Assembly: GCA_023422975.1 (NCBI GenBank)
Contig: JAFAGF010000197.1
Coordinates: 1 to 15,881 of the forward strand
Length of the DNA stretch: 15,881 bases
Reading direction: 5' to 3'
DNA from: Pseudomonadota bacterium
GTDB lineage: Bacteria; Pseudomonadota; Gammaproteobacteria; Burkholderiales; Burkholderiaceae_C
Shown piece by piece: positions 7,146-14,361 of the stretch. The position numbers were made by a program, and so were the translations under genes. How positions within the stretch are numbered: the stretch's first letter is position 1; the number at the start of each line of letters is the position of its first letter. The notes below the pieces were generated by a model that searched no databases, was not told the DNA's origin, and saw only the letters and a list, made by a program, of their open reading frames with translations.

Positions 7146-7165
7146 TCGTTCTATCTCGTGAACGA
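7146..7165. promoter_or_regulatory. inverted repeat TCGTTC-N8-GAACGA upstream of pirin; candidate LysR-type operator
   Basis: Perfect 6-base arms with an 8-base spacer, about 100 bases before the pirin ATG. It contains ATC-N8-GAT, near the ATC-N9-GAT spacing of some LysR-type boxes. The adjacent LysR gene is a natural candidate regulator. The same 246-base gap also holds CACATT-N7-AATGTG (7225-7243) and GTGTT-N13-AACAC (7092-7114). None is proven. Confidence 0.3.
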
Positions 7166-7295
7166 TGAGTTTAGGGTGTGGCCCAAGGCAGGCCGTAGGA
7201 AAACGGACTGACTGCTGTCGGTCACACATTTCTTTGCAATGTGCGGCGGCGATCTTGGGTCTGTGTAGCCCAACTGCGCTGGAGCCGCAGCGGTT

Positions 7296-8219
7296 TCAAG
7301 CCGGGCGCTTTTCAAACTCTTGCGACAAAAAGTCCAGCAGTGCCCGCACGGCGGGCAGCAACCCTCTGCGAGAGGGAAAAATGGCATGCACCACGGCAGA
7401 GGGCGGTTGCCATTCGGGTAACAGCTGTACCAGCTTGCCGTTGTTGAGGTCGGCCTGCACCAGGGCACGGGGCAGCAAGACGGCACCCACCCCATGGATG
7501 GCGGCGCGCCACAGGGCAATGCGGTCATCGGTCAGCATGCGCGGCTCCGTCAGGATGCGGGCTTTTTCGCCATCCGGGCCTTCCAGCTCCCAGTTGTAGC
7601 CCTTGCCACCTTGCAAAGAGCCCAAGCTGGGCCACATGGCCAGATCGGTAATGGCGGGCAGCCCGCCCATGCGTTCAATCAGTGAGGGGCTGGCGACCAG
7701 GCATTGCTGGCTATCGCTGAGCGTCTTCATGACCAGATCGCTGTCTTCCAGCGGGGGAAAGCGCACGCGGATGGCCAAGTCCAAGCCCTCTTGGATCACA
7801 TCGACACGGCGGTTGGTGCTCTCCACCTGCAGCTCTACTTCGGGGCACTGCGCCAGAAAGCGGCCCAGCACATCGCCCAGGTAGTAGTCCAGCAACGCCG
7901 TGGGGCAGGCCATGCGCACCACGCCGCGCGGTGCGGCCTGGGAGTTGGCCACGATGGCCTGCGCGGCTTCGGCTTCGACCAGCATGGCCACGCAGCGCTG
8001 GTAATACGCCTGCCCAATTTCGGTGACCGTAAAGCGGCGGGTGGAGCGGTGGATCAGGCGCACGCCCAGTCGCTCTTCCAGCAATGCGATGCGTCGGCTG
8101 AGTTTGGACTTGGGTTGGCTGAGCGCACGGCCTGCAGGGGCAAAACCACCGTGTTGCACCACCTGTACGAAGAAGTACAGGTCGTTGAAGTCCATGGAAG
8201 CTGGAAATTGAAAGGGCAT
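7296..8219 (-). CDS. LysR family transcriptional regulator
   Basis: A LysR-type regulator of 307 residues. The N-terminal winged helix-turn-helix runs from MDFNDLYFFVQVVQHGGFAPAGRAL through SQPKSKLSRRIALLEERLGVRLIHRSTRR (about 9-65), followed by a linker helix and a periplasmic-binding-like effector domain (about 95-305) with GVVRMACPTALL and DLAIRVRFPPLEDSDL. I take the ATG at 8219, 5 bases after the TGA of the molybdoenzyme gene, which implies translational coupling. An internal ATG at 8195 also begins the family's usual MDFNDLYFF start. The long upstream extension to 8405 lies inside the molybdoenzyme gene and is not real. Unlike most LysR genes it is not divergent from a neighbour; pirin and ycaC downstream, the molybdoenzyme operon itself, or both are likely targets. 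The effector is unknown. Confidence 0.92.
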   Translation of the reverse strand: MPFQFPASMDFNDLYFFVQVVQHGGFAPAGRALSQPKSKLSRRIALLEERLGVRLIHRSTRRFTVTEIGQAYYQRCVAMLVEAEAAQAIVANSQAAPRGVVRMACPTALLDYYLGDVLGRFLAQCPEVELQVESTNRRVDVIQEGLDLAIRVRFPPLEDSDLVMKTLSDSQQCLVASPSLIERMGGLPAITDLAMWPSLGSLQGGKGYNWELEGPDGEKARILTEPRMLTDDRIALWRAAIHGVGAVLLPRALVQADLNNGKLVQLLPEWQPPSAVVHAIFPSRRGLLPAVRALLDFLSQEFEKRPA

Positions 8220-8224
8220 GGGGG

Positions 8225-10261
8225 TCAGGCCTGAAGTTCCACCTGCACCGCACAGTCGTAGAACGCTGGTGCGCGGCCGATGTCGGTGAGGTGCTGGTGG
8301 GTGAGTTCGTTCACATTCGTGCCATTGGCACCGTCCTTGCGCCACCAAATGCCCAGCCCCACAACCACCCCCTGGCGTGCACGGCCATTCACGGCGGCAT
8401 GGCAAACGTGGGTGCCGCGGGCATTGAACACCCGCACCGTGTCACCGTCGTGAATGCCGCGTGCTGCAGCGTCTGCGGGGTGGATCTCCAGCGCGGGCCG
8501 GCCTTCAATGTGGCGCAGGGTTTTGACGTTCACAAACGTGGAGTTCATGAAGTTGCGCGCAGGCGGTGAGATCATCGCCAACGGGTAGTAATTACTCTGA
8601 TTTTCATAGTTGCTCAGGTAATCTGGGAGCGGGCTAATGCCCATTTTCTCCAAAGCTTCACTGAAAAATTCGCACTTGCCCGACGGGGTGGCAAACCCGC
8701 CGTTGGCAAAGGGCGCATCGGGCAACGCCTGCTGGGCAAAGCCGTGCTGCAGCAGTTGGGCGAAATCGATGGTGCTGCCTTCCAGGGCCTGGCGGCACAA
8801 GGCTTCGTCACTGTCGTGAAAGTGGGGGGCTGCAAATGCGGGGTCGTAGCGCGCCATGTGGGCGGCCAGTGCCCGAAAAATGTGTGCATTGCTGCGGGCT
8901 TGGCCCAGCGGCGCAATTGCCGGCTGGTTGAGCAGCACGTCGGTATGGCCGTAGGTGGTGTGGATGTCCCAGTGCTCCAGCTGGGTGGTCGCTGGCAGCA
9001 CATAGTCTGCGTAGTCGGCGGTGTCGGTCAGAAAGTGCTCCAGCACCACGGTAAACAGGTCGTCGCGGGCAAAGCCGGAGACTACCTTGGCAGACTCTGG
9101 CGCCACCGCCACGGGATTGCTGTTGTAGACCACCACGGCCTCAATGCGCGCCGCTTGTGTCTCCAGCAGCGCATCACCAATCGTGCTCATATTGATGGTG
9201 CGCGGGCGGCGCTCGCCAAGCAATTGGGGCATGTGCAACCGTGCGCGGTTGGCGGGTGAGTTGGAGGAGGTGGACAGCAGCAGTCCGCCTGCGCGGTGGC
9301 GCCAGGCACCCACCAGCGCAGGCAAACACGCCACGGCGCGCACCGCATTGCCACCGCCGCGGCTGCGCTGCATGCCGTAGTTCAGGCGAATGGCAGCGGG
9401 CTGGGTAGTTCCGTAGTCGCGCGCCAGCTGGGTGATTTGTTCGACAGGCAAGCCGCAGACCTGCGCCGCGCGCGCGGGTGGCCACTCCAGCGCCCGGGCT
9501 TTGAGCGCCTCCCAGCCCAGCGTGTGCTGGGCAAGGTAGTCATGGTCGAGCCAGTCGTTGACGATCAGCTCGTGCATCAGCGCAAAGGCCAGTGCGGCAT
9601 CGGTGCCGGGCAGCAGTTGCAGGTGCTCGTGGCATTTGTCGGCGGTCTCCGATTTGCGCGGGTCAATGCACACCAGCTTGGCGCCGTTGCGCTTGGCCTC
9701 CTGGGCAATGCGCCAGAAGTGCAGATTGCTGCCGATGGAGTTACTGCCCCAGATCAGGATGAGCTGGCTTTCTGCAAAAAACTGCACATGCATGCCCAGT
9801 TTGCCGCCGTAGGTGTGCAGCAGTGCTTCGCTGCCCGCACTGGCACAGATGGTGCGGTCCAGCAGGCTGGCTCCCAACTGGTGGAAAAAGCGGCGATCCA
9901 TGCTTTCACCTTGCACCAGCCCCATGGTGCCTGCGTAGCTGTAGGGCAGGATGGCCTCGGGTCGGTGCTGCGCAATGGTGTGCAGGCGCTGGGCGATGTC
10001 ACTCAGGGCTTCTTCCCAGCTCACCGGTGTGAATTGCCCGCTGCCTTTGGGGCCGCTGCGCTTGAGCGGCGTGCGCACGCGTTCGGGGTGGTAGGTGCGC
10101 TCGGCGTACTTGCTGACCTTGGCGCACAGCACACCGCCGGTCATAGGGTGGTTGGCATTGCCTTGCACTTTGGTGGCAACACCGCCTTCGACGGTCGTGA
10201 TGAGCGCGCAGGTGTCGGGGCAGTCGTGCGGGCAGGCTCCGAGGACGGTGGTGGCAGTCAT
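8225..10261 (-). CDS. molybdopterin-dependent oxidoreductase, [4Fe-4S] containing (formate dehydrogenase/nitrate reductase-like)
   Basis: A 678-residue member of the DMSO-reductase superfamily of bis-molybdopterin guanine dinucleotide enzymes. The N-terminus has the [4Fe-4S] pattern CPHDCPDTC (Cys10, 14, 18) with the fourth ligand in GVLCAK (Cys46). The molybdopterin domain follows (SYAGTMGLVQGESMDRRFF, LILIWGSNSIGSNLHFWR, YNSNPVAVAPESAKV). The C-terminal dinucleotide-binding domain runs from about residue 560 (NFMNSTFVNVK, ALEIHPADAAARGI, GDTVRVFNARG). No twin-arginine signal or selenocysteine codon is seen, so the enzyme is cytoplasmic. A cysteine at about 139 (TICASAGSEA) lies near where relatives place the metal ligand, but the assignment is uncertain. 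ATG 10261 directly precedes the iron-sulphur motif; ATG 10309 would add 16 residues. No electron-transfer subunit is adjacent. Substrate unknown; it is divergent from the ABC importer. Confidence 0.9.
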   Translation of the reverse strand: MTATTVLGACPHDCPDTCALITTVEGGVATKVQGNANHPMTGGVLCAKVSKYAERTYHPERVRTPLKRSGPKGSGQFTPVSWEEALSDIAQRLHTIAQHRPEAILPYSYAGTMGLVQGESMDRRFFHQLGASLLDRTICASAGSEALLHTYGGKLGMHVQFFAESQLILIWGSNSIGSNLHFWRIAQEAKRNGAKLVCIDPRKSETADKCHEHLQLLPGTDAALAFALMHELIVNDWLDHDYLAQHTLGWEALKARALEWPPARAAQVCGLPVEQITQLARDYGTTQPAAIRLNYGMQRSRGGGNAVRAVACLPALVGAWRHRAGGLLLSTSSNSPANRARLHMPQLLGERRPRTINMSTIGDALLETQAARIEAVVVYNSNPVAVAPESAKVVSGFARDDLFTVVLEHFLTDTADYADYVLPATTQLEHWDIHTTYGHTDVLLNQPAIAPLGQARSNAHIFRALAAHMARYDPAFAAPHFHDSDEALCRQALEGSTIDFAQLLQHGFAQQALPDAPFANGGFATPSGKCEFFSEALEKMGISPLPDYLSNYENQSNYYPLAMISPPARNFMNSTFVNVKTLRHIEGRPALEIHPADAAARGIHDGDTVRVFNARGTHVCHAAVNGRARQGVVVGLGIWWRKDGANGTNVNELTHQHLTDIGRAPAFYDCAVQVELQA

Positions 10262-10311
10262 GGGTAGGACGTGGCAAAGCCAAGGGTTCAAGTGTGCAGA
10301 TTTAAGCATGT

Positions 10312-10335
10312 GTCACGGCCGCTGCAAGGCGTGAC
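10312..10335. promoter_or_regulatory. inverted repeat GTCACG-N12-CGTGAC between the divergent molybdoenzyme and ABC transporter genes
   Basis: Perfect 6-base arms around a 12-base spacer, midway in the 142-base divergent region. It overlaps a weak minus-strand promoter candidate: TTGCAG (complement of 10321-10326) and TTAAAT 16 bases further. If that promoter is real, transcription would begin inside the longer reading frame, supporting the 10261 start of the molybdoenzyme. The size and symmetry fit a dimeric regulator; the downstream LysR protein is one candidate. Confidence 0.35.
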
Positions 10336-10343
10336 GGGTGTTC

Positions 10344-10360
10344 TTGACATGGTTTTGTCA
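10344..10360. promoter_or_regulatory. TTGACA-containing dyad TGACA-N6-TGTCA upstream of the ABC transporter
   Basis: Perfect 5-base arms (10345-10349 and 10356-10360). The left arm lies in a consensus -35-like TTGACA (10344-10349). No good -10 exists at 16-18 bases; TAGCAT (10372-10377) is 22 bases away, too far for a normal sigma-70 promoter. It may be a promoter needing an activator, or an operator. Confidence 0.3.
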
Positions 10361-10403
10361 TGACTGCGCCCTAGCATGCCGCCATCGTGGAACAGATACA
10401 CAT

Positions 10404-11471
10404 ATGGCGAAGAACAAGCAAACCGTGGGGGCCGCCGTGCGCGTGCAGGGCCTGCAACGTCTGTACGGCGGGCGTGCGGTGCTGGCAGGGCTGGATTTGG
10501 AGATCGCACCGGGGGAAGTGATTGCCCTGCTGGGGCCATCGGGCTGTGGCAAAACCACGTTGCTGAAAATTTTGGCGGGGCTGGAGCAGCCCAGCAGCGG
10601 CGAGGTCTGGATGGACGATCGCTGTGTGGCCACCGCTCAGCACAGCACGCCGCCTGAGCAGCGCGGGCTGGGCATGGTGTTTCAAGACTATGCCCTGTGG
10701 CCGCACATGGATGTGCAGGGCAATGTGAGCTTTCCGCTGCGCATGCGAGGCCTGCCTGCGGCAGACATTCAACAGCGTGTGGCGCAGGTGCTGGAGTTGG
10801 TGGGGCTGCAAGGCATGGAGGCCCGGGCACCATCCAGCCTCTCCGGTGGGCAGCAGCAGCGTGTGGCACTGGCACGGGCGGTGGTGGCACGCCCGCAGTT
10901 GCTGCTGTTTGATGAGCCGCTCTCCAATTTGGACCGTGACTTGCGCGAAAGCCTGTGCGCTGAAATGGCTAGTTTGCTGCGTGAGCTGGGGTGTACGGCG
11001 GTGTACGTCACGCACGACCATGAAGAGGCCTGTGCTTTGGCAGACCGCGTGGCGGTGGTGATGGATGGACAGTTTCACCAGCTCGATACACCACAGGCGC
11101 TGTGGTCGCAGCCTCGCACCAAGGAAGTGGCGCAGTTTTTGAAGCTAGGCGCTTTGTTGGAGGCGCATTGCACCGCAGAGCACCTGCATGTGCAGGGCCA
11201 GCAATGGGAGCGCCCGGTGCGGGGGGGCGAAGGTGCAGGGCATGTGCTGTTGCCACATGGTGCATTGCGCCTGGGCAGCGGCCAGCAGCCGAGCCATGTG
11301 CCGGTGCAGGCACAGGTGGTGTCGCAGCAGTACCGCTGCGGCCAGTTTGACACCTGGGTCGATGCCGGTTGGGCGCAGCACGTGCGCATTGCCAGTGACC
11401 AGCGCCTGACAGCGGGCAGTCGCATGGCCCTGCATCTGGATACCTCTCTGACGCACTGGTTTGCGGCGTAG
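10404..11471 (+). CDS. ABC transporter ATP-binding protein (FbpC/PotA-like importer ATPase)
   Basis: The cytoplasmic ATPase of an importer; it hydrolyses ATP to drive uptake through the permease encoded two genes downstream. Motifs in the 355-residue product: Walker A GPSGCGKTT (about 44-52), Q-loop FQDYALWPHM (Gln94), signature LSGGQQQR (about 146-153), Walker B LLLFDEPLSNLD (about 167-178), and switch THDHEEA (His204). The C-terminal 110 residues fit a TOBE-like regulatory domain, as in the FbpC/PotA group. I chose ATG 10404 (MAKNKQTV) because the extension from 10338 (FLTWFCHDCALAC) is not family-like. The ribosome site is weak (GGAAC about 10 bases before). First gene of a three-gene importer operon. 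Confidence 0.93.
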   Translation: MAKNKQTVGAAVRVQGLQRLYGGRAVLAGLDLEIAPGEVIALLGPSGCGKTTLLKILAGLEQPSSGEVWMDDRCVATAQHSTPPEQRGLGMVFQDYALWPHMDVQGNVSFPLRMRGLPAADIQQRVAQVLELVGLQGMEARAPSSLSGGQQQRVALARAVVARPQLLLFDEPLSNLDRDLRESLCAEMASLLRELGCTAVYVTHDHEEACALADRVAVVMDGQFHQLDTPQALWSQPRTKEVAQFLKLGALLEAHCTAEHLHVQGQQWERPVRGGEGAGHVLLPHGALRLGSGQQPSHVPVQAQVVSQQYRCGQFDTWVDAGWAQHVRIASDQRLTAGSRMALHLDTSLTHWFAA

Positions 11472-11504
11472 TGCCACAGACCACATCACTCTTGAACTTC
11501 TCTA

Positions 11505-11521
11505 CCGCTGAGCGGATTTTT
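11505..11521 (+). terminator. small hairpin and T run just before the binding-protein gene; possible attenuator or processing site
   Basis: CCGC-TGA-GCGG (11505-11515) followed by ATTTTT ends two bases before the ATG of the substrate-binding protein. The stem is only 4-5 base pairs, so it is at best a weak terminator. It could mark a processing or stabilisation point that separates expression of the ATPase and binding protein. Confidence 0.25.
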
Positions 11522-11523
11522 GT

Positions 11524-12510
11524 ATGACATCACACGTTTCCTCCCTTTCTCACCGCGTGCGACATGGCGCTCTGGCTGCTTTGGCCTTGGGGGCTATGCA
11601 TACCTCCGGGTATGCCTTAACGGTCTACACGGCTGGCCCTGCGGGCCTGATCAAAGCGCTGGCAGACGGTTTTGAAAAACAGGGTGGAGAGAAGGTAGAG
11701 GTGTTCCAGGCCGACTCCGGCAAGGTGATGGCCCGGGTAGAGGCCGAAGCCGGTAATCCCCGCGTGGATGTGCTGATTTCTGCTTCGTGGGACAGCGCAT
11801 TAGATTTGCACCAGCGCGGTTGGTTGCTGCATTACCGCAGCCCCTTGGCCAAGACTGTGCCCGCCGCCTACCAAGGCCCAGCGTATGTGGCCCAGGGCAT
11901 GTCTGCCTTGGCGATTGCGTGGAACCCGGCCAGTGGCACACCACGCCCCAGCGACTGGAAAGACCTCGCCGCACCTGCATTCCAGGGCAAGGTGAACATG
12001 CCCGACCCTAGCAAGTCAGGCACCGCGCTAGAGCTGATTTCTGGCCTGCAATCGCAGCATGGTGCGCAGGCGTGGAAGCTGTTTGGCGAGTTGCGTGCCA
12101 ACGGCATGCACATTGCTGGCGCCAATGCACAGGCATTGAACCCGGTATTGCAGGGTGCCAAGGCCGCCGTGTTTGGTGCAGTGGATTACGTGACCTACGC
12201 GGCGCAGGCCAAGGGCGAGAAAGTGGAAATCATCTTTCCCAGCAGCGGCACGGTGGTGGCAGCGCGGCCGATGATGATTTTCAAGAGCAGCAAGAAGCCA
12301 GAGCAGGCCAAGCGATTTATCGACTACGTGCTGTCGGATGAAGGCCAAAAAATGGTGGCCAATGCGTATCTGCTGCCTGCCCGCGCGGATGTGCCTGCCA
12401 AGCGCCCGGCTCTGGATAGTTTCAAAGTCTTTGCGCAAGAGTCTGATGCCCAGCGTGCAGGCCGGGCTGCGTTGCTGCAGCGCTTTGATGAGCTGTTTGT
12501 GCGCAAGTAA
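11524..12510 (+). CDS. periplasmic substrate-binding protein of an ABC importer (AfuA/FbpA-like, family 1)
   Basis: Delivers the ligand to the permease. The 328-residue precursor has an N-terminal basic region (SHRVRHG) and a hydrophobic core, with likely cleavage after SGYA (about residue 31). The mature part begins LTVYTAGPAGLIKALADGF, typical of the COG1840 iron/aminoethylphosphonate-type family. Family elements include VDVLISASWDSA, WNPASGTPRPSDWKDL, GKVNMPDPSKSGTAL and the C-terminal LSDEGQKMVANAYLLPAR. The tandem tyrosines that bind Fe(III) in FbpA are not evident: the corresponding region reads GAVDYVTYA. Iron is therefore not a safe ligand call; phosphonates or other organic anions are equally possible. 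It lies between its ATPase (52 bases) and its permease (65 bases). Confidence 0.9.
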   Translation: MTSHVSSLSHRVRHGALAALALGAMHTSGYALTVYTAGPAGLIKALADGFEKQGGEKVEVFQADSGKVMARVEAEAGNPRVDVLISASWDSALDLHQRGWLLHYRSPLAKTVPAAYQGPAYVAQGMSALAIAWNPASGTPRPSDWKDLAAPAFQGKVNMPDPSKSGTALELISGLQSQHGAQAWKLFGELRANGMHIAGANAQALNPVLQGAKAAVFGAVDYVTYAAQAKGEKVEIIFPSSGTVVAARPMMIFKSSKKPEQAKRFIDYVLSDEGQKMVANAYLLPARADVPAKRPALDSFKVFAQESDAQRAGRAALLQRFDELFVRK

Positions 12511-12575
12511 GTCAGTCACTATGAGAGCGCGGGCAACAGCGTGAAAGCGGCTGCTGTCCGCAAAGGATCAAGCGC

Positions 12576-14243
12576 ATGACGCAATTCAAAAATGGCAGCC
12601 ATGGGCTGCCTGTTTTCGCTATGGCGGGTATGGCTGTGCTGGTGGTGGTGCCGGTGCTGTTTGTGGCGCTGCAAGCGATTTTCCCTGGTGCCGCGCAAGC
12701 CGACTGGGCACAGCCATTGTCGCACTGGCGCAAGGTATGGGAGAGCACTGCCTTGTTGCATTTGCTGGGCAATACGGTGTCGCTGGGGGTGTGGGTGGTG
12801 CTGGGGGCATTGGCGGTAGGCGTTCCGCTGGGGCTGCTGCGTGGCTTGGCGTGCTTGCCTGGGAGCGCGCTGTGGGATTTGTGCTTTTTGGTGCCCTTCA
12901 TGGTGCCGCCCTATATCGCGGCCATGGGCTGGATTTTGCTGCTGCAGCCTGCCGGGTATCTGCAGCAGGCGACGGGCCAGCATGCGGCGGGACTGCTGTT
13001 TTCGGTGCCGGGTGTGGTGCTGGTCATGGTGCTCAATCTCTTTCCGGTGGTGTATTTCGCTGTTTCACGTGCAGCGGCTGCGGCCGGAGGGCGTTTGGCC
13101 GTGGTGGCACGCGTGTGCGGTGCCAGCCCTTGGCAGGCGTTGTGGCGCATCAGCTTGCCGCTGACATTGCCCGCGATGGCAGCCAGTGGCTTGCTGGTGT
13201 TTGCGATGACGATTGAGGAGTACGGCACGCCTGCGGTGCTGGCGTCCAATGTCGGTTTTGAGGTGCTGGTGACGGGGATTGAGCAGCGCTTGTCGGACTG
13301 GCCGATTGACTTGCCCGGTGCGGCCATGTTGTCGCTGGTGCTGATGGGGCTGGCTGTGCTGGCCTATATGGGCCAGCGCCGCTTGCTGGCAGGGCGCAGT
13401 TATGAAGCCACGGACGGAAAACCGCAGGCCCTGCAGCGGGTGGAACTGGGTGTCTGGCGCGTGCCGGTGCTGCTGGTTTTTGCCGTGGCGGGGGCATGTG
13501 CCACGGCGCTGCCGCTGTGCTCGATTTCTGCTACGGCCTTCACAGGCACCTTGTCAGGTGGCATGGCGTGGGAGAACTGGACGCTGCGCCATTTTGCCGC
13601 CGTGTTTGCCCGCGGCTCAGAAGCCTTGCAGGCATTGGGAACCAGTTTTGCACTGGCCTTGGGTGCCGCGGTGTTGGTCGGGGTGCTGGGGGCGCTGGTG
13701 GCGTACTGCAGCGTGCGTTTGCGCAGTCGCACGGCACAGGCGCTGGATATGTTGTCTGTCTTGCCCAATGCCGTGCCGGGCATTGTGGTGGCAGTGGGCT
13801 TGATCTTGGCGTGGAACCAGCCGTGGCTGCCCATCACGCCCTACAACACCTGGGTGATTTTGCTGCTCGCATACGCCTGCTTGCTACTGCCTTATCCGAT
13901 TCGGTATGCCCATGCAGCGCTGCAGCAAGTCAGTGTGCATCTGGAGTCTGCGGCGCGTGTGCACGGCGCTAGCGTGTGGCAGATGCTGGCACGCGTGGTG
14001 GCGCCGCTGCTGGCACCCAGCGTGCTGGCGGCCATGTTGCTGGTGTTTGCGATTGCCTCGCGGGAGTTGGTGGCGTCGTTGCTGCTGGCGCCAACAGGCA
14101 TGCAGACGGTGGCGGTGTATGTCTGGCGGCAGTTTGAGCAAGGTTCGATGGGCGAAGGCATGGCGATGAGCATGATTGCCATCGCTATCACTGCCGCCTT
14201 GGTGCTGCTGGCGCATGGGCTGGCAGCGCAGCGCAGTCGCTGA
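12576..14243 (+). CDS. ABC importer permease, fused double-domain (FbpB-like)
   Basis: The inner-membrane channel of the importer. At 555 residues it holds two binding-protein-dependent permease domains in one chain, as in FbpB/SfuB, with about 12 predicted membrane segments. Two EAA-type ATPase-contact loops are visible: GASPWQALWRISLPLTLPA (about 182-200) and GASVWQMLARVVAPLLAPS (about 463-481). Both carry the conserved G at the expected site. AAAGGA lies about 9 bases before the ATG. No frameshift or truncation is apparent. It completes the ATPase-binding protein-permease set; the substrate is set by the binding protein and is unknown. Confidence 0.93.
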   Translation: MTQFKNGSHGLPVFAMAGMAVLVVVPVLFVALQAIFPGAAQADWAQPLSHWRKVWESTALLHLLGNTVSLGVWVVLGALAVGVPLGLLRGLACLPGSALWDLCFLVPFMVPPYIAAMGWILLLQPAGYLQQATGQHAAGLLFSVPGVVLVMVLNLFPVVYFAVSRAAAAAGGRLAVVARVCGASPWQALWRISLPLTLPAMAASGLLVFAMTIEEYGTPAVLASNVGFEVLVTGIEQRLSDWPIDLPGAAMLSLVLMGLAVLAYMGQRRLLAGRSYEATDGKPQALQRVELGVWRVPVLLVFAVAGACATALPLCSISATAFTGTLSGGMAWENWTLRHFAAVFARGSEALQALGTSFALALGAAVLVGVLGALVAYCSVRLRSRTAQALDMLSVLPNAVPGIVVAVGLILAWNQPWLPITPYNTWVILLLAYACLLLPYPIRYAHAALQQVSVHLESAARVHGASVWQMLARVVAPLLAPSVLAAMLLVFAIASRELVASLLLAPTGMQTVAVYVWRQFEQGSMGEGMAMSMIAIAITAALVLLAHGLAAQRSR

Positions 14244-14361
14244 AGTGTTGCGAGCAACCAAACTGTCATGGTTGTGCCGTCGTGTTGTCATTTGCGGAAT
14301 TTCCAATCGCTGTCAGCGGGCAGGGATGGCCGCATCAGTTTCACAACATGACGGAAAGCAA
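14244..14361 (+). other. leader region between the permease and the porin
   Basis: 118 bases without a gene. Just past the permease stop there are two overlapping hairpins: GTTGC-GA-GCAAC (14247-14258) and AACCA-N8-TGGTT (14256-14273). They are mutually exclusive, share bases 14256-14258 and lack a T run. The porin probably has its own promoter here, but I cannot name convincing boxes. GGAAAG sits 5 bases before the porin ATG. Confidence 0.3.

Noticed and set aside
6161..8219. Selenocysteine, CRISPR, toxin-antitoxin or mobile element explanation for the pirin anomaly
   Set aside because: There are no direct-repeat arrays, transposase motifs, target duplications or small toxin/antitoxin pair here; a single-base homopolymer change suffices.
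8220..8405. 62-residue N-terminal extension of the LysR protein
   Set aside because: It lies almost entirely within the molybdoenzyme gene and is Pro/Arg/His-rich; LysR proteins begin at the helix-turn-helix.
10338..10403. 22-residue extension of the ABC ATPase
   Set aside because: Its composition (FLTWFCHDCALAC) is not ATPase-like and it covers the dyad and promoter-like region; ATG 10404 fits the family.
14176..14361. 62-residue N-terminal extension of the porin
   Set aside because: It overlaps the permease end and would bury the clear signal peptide starting at 14362.
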